64,000 nt of DNA from CAYSCZ01 sp964429655 (lineage in GTDB: Bacteria > Bacteroidota > Bacteroidia > Cytophagales > Cyclobacteriaceae): the NCBI GenBank assembly GCA_964429655.1, contig CAYSCZ010000002.1:62001-126000 (forward strand), in the 5' to 3' direction. Positions 60,107 through 64,000 of this stretch are shown here, in pieces; the first letter of the stretch is position 1, and each line of letters opens with the position of its first letter. The notes beneath the pieces are model-generated. The model did not search any database and had not been told where the DNA came from. It saw only the letters and a program-made list of their open reading frames with translations. Position numbers and translations under genes: made by a program.

Positions 60107-62206
60107 ATGCCTGATAAACCGAGAAAAAAAAATATATTGCCAAAACCTCCAAAACAGAATTATCAAATTTGGGTGATATTATCATTAGTACTGGTAGTTT
60201 TTGGAGTTTCATACTTCAGTAATAACACGTCTGCCAAGAAAACAACCTTTAAAAGGTTTGAACAGATGATGCTAAGCAACGATGTCAGAAAGGTTGTGCT
60301 GATATCCAATCAACAAGAAGTTGAGGTGACGTTAAAAGAAGACGCATTGCAGAACACCAAATATAAGCTCGAACTGGAAGAGAAGAATCCATTTTTTGAT
60401 AGTGGTCCGCACTATAAATTTCAAATTGTTTCATCTGAAAATTTTGACGAAAAATTTAGAAAGATTGAGGCACAGCTTAGTGAGAGTCAACAAATAGGTT
60501 ATGAAGTCGAGGAGCGTTCTGACTTTACCAGCTTTATATTTAACTGGGGATTTCTGATTTTGATACTATTTGGTTTTTGGTTTTTGATGAGGCGTATGAC
60601 AGGAGGCGGCGGACCAGGTGGGCAGATATTTAACATTGGAAAATCCAGAGCAGCCCTGTTCGATGCCGAGAATAAAGTAAAAATAACTTTCGGTAACGTA
60701 GCAGGACTGGATGAGGCGAAAGAAGAGATCAAAGAAATTGTCGAGTTTTTGAAAAATCCGTCAAAATTCACCCGGCTTGGTGGTAAAATACCTAAGGGTG
60801 CTTTACTGGTTGGCCCTCCGGGCACAGGGAAAACATTGCTGGCAAAAGCTGTTGCCGGCGAAGCTGCGGTTCCGTTTTTTACTCTATCAGGTTCAGATTT
60901 TGTGGAAATGTTTGTGGGTGTAGGAGCAGCCAGAGTAAGGGACTTATTTAAACAAGCAAAAGAAAAAGCTCCCTGCATAGTTTTTATTGATGAGATTGAT
61001 GCTATCGGTCGCTCAAGAGGAAAAGGTCAAATGCCAGGATCCAATGACGAAAGGGAAAATACACTCAACTCATTACTTGTGGAAATGGATGGGTTTTCCA
61101 CTGACTCCGGAGTTATAATATTAGCGGCAACCAACAGGCCTGATGTACTTGACAATGCTTTGTTAAGACCAGGGCGTTTCGACAGGCAAATAAGTATAGA
61201 TAAGCCTGACATTGTTGGCAGGGAAGCAATTTTTAAAGTGCATCTTAAGCCACTCAAAATATCTGAAAATGTTGATTCCAGGAAGCTATCAGCCCAAACA
61301 CCCGGTTTCGCAGGGGCTGAAATTGCAAATGTTTGTAATGAAGCTGCCCTGATTGCTGCCAGACATGATAAAGAAAAAGTTGATATGCAAGACTTTCAGG
61401 ATGCAATCGACAGGGTTATTGGGGGATTGGAAAAGAAAAATAAAATTATTTCACCGGAGGAAAAACGAATTGTGGCTTATCATGAAGCAGGACATGCGGT
61501 GGCAGGGTGGTTCTTGGAACATGCCGATCCATTGGTTAAAGTCAGTATAGTGCCAAGAGGGGTAGCTGCGCTAGGCTACGCTCAATATCTACCGAAAGAG
61601 CAGTTTCTTTATCAAAAAGAACAGTTGATTGATGAGATGTGTATGGCACTTGGAGGAAGGGCTGCGGAAGAAATAATATTTGGGAGAATTTCTACCGGGG
61701 CACTAAGTGATCTTGAAAGAATCACTAAAATGGCTTATAGTATCATAACCATCTATGGCATGAATGAGAAGATAGGAAATTTATCTTACTATGATTCCAA
61801 ACAATCAGACTACACATTTACAAAACCTTACTCTGATGCAACAGCTGAACTAATTGATAATGAAGCAAAGCGGATAGTTGATGAAGCATTTAAGCGAACG
61901 AAAGATATGCTTGTAGAAAAAAGAGAGGAATTGGAAATTATCGCTAAAGAGCTTTTAGAAAAAGAAATAATCTTCCAAAATGACCTTACCCGATTGATAG
62001 GCCCAAGACCTTTCGAAAAAGAAACTAACTATCAGGCTTTTACCAATGGGCAGCAAGAAAAAGATCCTGAGGTTGATAAAAGCCCTGAAAAAGATGCTGG
62101 TGTACTTGAAGAAATAAAGATATCTGTTAAAGAAGAGGTAGAAAACGAAAAAGAAGGTGAGGGTATTAATGAAAAAAAGGAAGACACCTCTGAAATATCA
62201 AAGTGA
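60107..62206 (+). CDS. ftsH: ATP-dependent zinc metalloprotease FtsH
   Basis: Membrane-anchored AAA protease that degrades misfolded membrane proteins and regulators such as LpxC in E. coli. First membrane helix at about residues 22-40 (IWVILSLVLVVFGVSYF), a periplasmic domain, then a second helix (about 140-160). Walker A GPPGTGKT begins near residue 236, Walker B is VFIDEIDAIGRSRG, and the zinc motif HEAGH starts at residue 459. 699 residues; the last ~60 are acidic and low in complexity. lpxH follows 36 nt after the stop; both act on lipid A supply, a suggestive pairing. Confidence 0.97.
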   Translation: MPDKPRKKNILPKPPKQNYQIWVILSLVLVVFGVSYFSNNTSAKKTTFKRFEQMMLSNDVRKVVLISNQQEVEVTLKEDALQNTKYKLELEEKNPFFDSGPHYKFQIVSSENFDEKFRKIEAQLSESQQIGYEVEERSDFTSFIFNWGFLILILFGFWFLMRRMTGGGGPGGQIFNIGKSRAALFDAENKVKITFGNVAGLDEAKEEIKEIVEFLKNPSKFTRLGGKIPKGALLVGPPGTGKTLLAKAVAGEAAVPFFTLSGSDFVEMFVGVGAARVRDLFKQAKEKAPCIVFIDEIDAIGRSRGKGQMPGSNDERENTLNSLLVEMDGFSTDSGVIILAATNRPDVLDNALLRPGRFDRQISIDKPDIVGREAIFKVHLKPLKISENVDSRKLSAQTPGFAGAEIANVCNEAALIAARHDKEKVDMQDFQDAIDRVIGGLEKKNKIISPEEKRIVAYHEAGHAVAGWFLEHADPLVKVSIVPRGVAALGYAQYLPKEQFLYQKEQLIDEMCMALGGRAAEEIIFGRISTGALSDLERITKMAYSIITIYGMNEKIGNLSYYDSKQSDYTFTKPYSDATAELIDNEAKRIVDEAFKRTKDMLVEKREELEIIAKELLEKEIIFQNDLTRLIGPRPFEKETNYQAFTNGQQEKDPEVDKSPEKDAGVLEEIKISVKEEVENEKEGEGINEKKEDTSEISK

Positions 62207-62207
62207 G

Positions 62208-62234
62208 AAATAAATCACAAATTGTGATTTATTT
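62208..62234. terminator. 27-bp AT-rich palindrome between ftsH and lpxH
   Basis: AAATAAATCACAA (62208-62220) and TTGTGATTTATTT (62222-62234) are exact inverted copies around a single central base, followed by TTG. It begins two bases after the ftsH stop. It could be a weak terminator or attenuator, or protect the ftsH mRNA end; as a two-fold symmetric site it could also bind a protein. Confidence 0.5.
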
Positions 62235-62242
62235 TGTCCCCA

Positions 62243-63013
62243 ATGAATAAAAAGACTATTACACTACCTAAGGGGAAAAAACTTTTTTTCGCTAGTGATT
62301 TTCATCTTGGGGCTCCTAATCATAAAGAAAGTCGGCTTAGGGAACAATCAATCGTCAAGTGGTTGGATTCAATTCAAAAAGATGCCAAGGGCATATTTCT
62401 GGTTGGTGATATTTTTGACTTTTGGTTTGAGTATAAATCTGTCATACCTAAAGGATTTGTCCGCTTTCAGGGAAAGCTTGCTGAGTTAAGCGACAAAGGC
62501 ATTCAAATTTATTTGTTTGGGGGAAACCATGACATGTGGATGTCAGAGTATTTTGAGGAGGAAATGGGAATACCTGTTTTCAATGACCCAGTAACCTTTA
62601 GCTGTAATCAGAAAGACCTGTTAATCAGTCATGGTGATGGCTTAGGACCGGATGATAAATTTTATAAGATCGTTAAAAAAGTCTTTAGAAATCCCCTGGC
62701 CATCAAAGCTTTTGGTTTACTGCACCCGGATTTAGGTGTAGGCCTGGCCTATTTCCTCTCCAATAATAGCAGAAAAAGGAATATTAACGATCATAATGAA
62801 TTTAAAGGAGATGACGAATGGCTGGTCCAATACTGCAAAATCGTAGAGAAAGAAAAACACCATGATTACTATATTTTTGGTCATCGCCATTTGTCCGTAA
62901 AATTTCCGATCAATGAAAAAGCCACCTATGTTAATTTAGGGGAATGGATTTTCAGAAAGTCCTATGCTATTTTCGATGGTAATTCGTTAATCATTAAAAA
63001 TTTTGGTGAATAA
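62243..63013 (+). CDS. lpxH: UDP-2,3-diacylglucosamine diphosphatase
   Basis: Calcineurin-like metallophosphatase that forms lipid X in lipid A synthesis. The metal-binding motifs are visible in order: FASDFHLGAPN, VGDIFDFWFE, GGNHDMWM, ISHGDGLGP and FGHRHLSV. The frame reaches a TTG at 62234, but the ATG at 62243 (MNKKTITLPKG) is preferred, giving 256 residues. The LpxH assignment rests on the family motif GDIFDFWFEY; other enzymes of the fold are possible. Its end overlaps the next gene by eight bases. Confidence 0.88.
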   Translation: MNKKTITLPKGKKLFFASDFHLGAPNHKESRLREQSIVKWLDSIQKDAKGIFLVGDIFDFWFEYKSVIPKGFVRFQGKLAELSDKGIQIYLFGGNHDMWMSEYFEEEMGIPVFNDPVTFSCNQKDLLISHGDGLGPDDKFYKIVKKVFRNPLAIKAFGLLHPDLGVGLAYFLSNNSRKRNINDHNEFKGDDEWLVQYCKIVEKEKHHDYYIFGHRHLSVKFPINEKATYVNLGEWIFRKSYAIFDGNSLIIKNFGE

Positions 63014-63803
63014 ATTCTTAATTATTTTACTATTTCTTGAGGTACCAGTACTAACCCATGGGCAGAATTGGATATTACAAGATTCTATAAACCTTAGAAA
63101 AGCTGCACAGTCATCATCCATTGATCAAAATGGAAATCTACTCTACAGCGTAGATAGCGAACTATTTAAATATAACTATCCGGCTGATTCAACAATTATA
63201 TATTCCCCGGCAATTTTTGGCAACATCAGTTCAGTAGACGCCCGAAATACAAATAAGATTTTCATTTTTTACAGTGATTTTCAAAGGTTTTCTTTTATTG
63301 ACAGATTTTTATCCAACCCTGTTGACTATAACCTTGGTGATTTTGATATAATATCTGCATCAGCGGCTGGATACGACCCTAGAAATATCCTTTGGATCTT
63401 TGATGATATAAACCTTTCCCTTAAATCCTATATGATAAATAACCGGACAGTGAATAGTGAAATTCAATTAAACCAAATAATCACTAAGCTTGATGACCCT
63501 GAAGTAAATATTATAAAAGTATATCACAATCGTGTTTATTTGAATGAAACCTCTACGGGCATCCTTGTATTTGACCTTTTCGGTAACTTATTGACGCAAA
63601 TCAAGGAACCTGGTCTGTCAGACTTTCATTTCTTCAAAAACCGACTATACTTTTTAAAGAATGGTGAGATAGTGTTTTACGATACTCAGACTGGACGAAA
63701 ACAGGCCGTTTCTATTCCGGAAGATTATTTGGATTGTATGATATCTGATAATATATATTATTTTTTTGATGACCATCAGATAAAGATTTACAACAAAAAG
63801 TAA
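63006..63803 (+). CDS. Secreted protein of unknown function, possible beta-propeller
   Basis: About 265 residues with a signal peptide (KFLIILLFLEVPVLTHG). The mature part has repeated short beta-rich units with aspartate turns, for example SSIDQNGNLLYSVDSELFKY, GYDPRNILWIFDDINLSLKS and VFDLFGNLLTQI, which suggest blades of a propeller-like fold. No catalytic motif is seen. I do not recognise a characterised family. The start is GTG at 63006, eight bases before the lpxH stop; a TTG lies one codon earlier. Co-transcription with lpxH suggests an envelope role, but this is inference. Confidence 0.75.
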   Translation: MNKFLIILLFLEVPVLTHGQNWILQDSINLRKAAQSSSIDQNGNLLYSVDSELFKYNYPADSTIIYSPAIFGNISSVDARNTNKIFIFYSDFQRFSFIDRFLSNPVDYNLGDFDIISASAAGYDPRNILWIFDDINLSLKSYMINNRTVNSEIQLNQIITKLDDPEVNIIKVYHNRVYLNETSTGILVFDLFGNLLTQIKEPGLSDFHFFKNRLYFLKNGEIVFYDTQTGRKQAVSIPEDYLDCMISDNIYYFFDDHQIKIYNKK

Positions 63804-63805
63804 AT

Positions 63806-64000
63806 TTATATCCCCTGGTAAACCTCCAGAATCTTGTTTCTGAAGACTATACTATACTTAGCGTTAGCCAGTTCAATTTCCGCTCTGTTTTTGTTATTCA
63901 AACTCTCAATATAAGTATAGAAATCTGTAATCCCCGTTTGATAACGCTTGGTGGTAAACTCAAATGTCTGATCGATGGCTTTAAGATTTTCCTCGGCGGC
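63806..64000 (-). CDS. TolC-family outer-membrane efflux protein, 3' end only
   Basis: The last 64 residues of a minus-strand gene that continues beyond the window. The translation contains FTTKRYQTGITDFYTYIESL followed by a helical NNKNRAEIELANAKYSIVF region and ends in EVYQGI. This matches the C-terminal coiled-coil repeat of TolC-like channels (the RYxxGxxxxxxxL pattern with following AxxxL heptads). Such channels work with RND or ABC pumps, none of which is visible here. It is convergent with the secreted protein gene, 2 bases apart. Confidence 0.82.
   Translation of the reverse strand, partial: AAEENLKAIDQTFEFTTKRYQTGITDFYTYIESLNNKNRAEIELANAKYSIVFRNKILEVYQGI

Noticed and set aside
1..64000. 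CRISPR arrays, prophage, insertion sequences or toxin-antitoxin pairs
   Set aside because: No repeat-spacer pattern, transposase, integrase or phage gene was seen; the content is conserved core genes.

Overview
The window is a 64-kb piece of a Bacteroidota chromosome, most likely from the Cytophagales. It is AT-rich, and strong Shine-Dalgarno sequences are scarce. The clearest promoters match the Bacteroidota consensus (TTTG at -33, TAnnTTTG at -7). Ribosomal proteins S4, S14 and L36 lack the zinc cysteines, and a DUF3467 gene follows rpoC. The genus cannot be decided from the sequence alone. Almost everything is conserved chromosomal core. I see no prophage, insertion sequence, CRISPR array or defence island.

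Layout: 1-5.8 kb is a threonine/isoleucine run (ilvA, cut by the window edge, then bifunctional thrA, thrB, thrC) with overlapping genes. A 169-bp nested imperfect palindrome separates thrC from aroA. 6-8.5 kb holds aroA and aroB on the minus strand with a possible 50-residue membrane peptide between them. 8.6-11.5 kb is proline dehydrogenase and lysS. 11.5-13.5 kb is a membrane histidine kinase plus the decayed C-terminal remnant of a second copy. 13.5-16.8 kb carries a small outer-membrane barrel gene, an FtsB/DivIC-like gene, eno and carA.

From 16.9 to 47.2 kb nearly all genes lie on the minus strand and form one uninterrupted translation/transcription block. Read in the direction of transcription (right to left) it is tRNA-Tyr, tRNA-Gly, tRNA-Thr, tuf; then tRNA-Trp, secE, nusG, rplK, rplA, rplJ, rplL, rpoB, rpoC and DUF3467; then rpsL, rpsG, fusA, rpsJ; then rplC through the S10, spc and alpha operons to rplQ. 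Four promoters (before tRNA-Tyr, tRNA-Trp, rpsL and rplC) and terminators after rpsJ and rplQ divide the block into transcription units.

47.3-64 kb is mixed housekeeping: an M1 aminopeptidase lipoprotein, a biotin carboxyl carrier protein, pyrH-frr, an ECF sigma/anti-sigma pair with gmk and nadD, a four-gene envelope-glycan cluster (GT4, GT2, GT9, FkbM-like), ahcY, birA diverging from rsfS-ftsH-lpxH, a secreted protein of unknown function, and the 3' end of a TolC-family gene.

The most interesting items are the palindromic element at 5797-5965, the histidine kinase relic at 13240-13519, the shared promoter architecture of the translation operons, and the envelope-glycan cluster. None of these amounts to a clearly new biological system.
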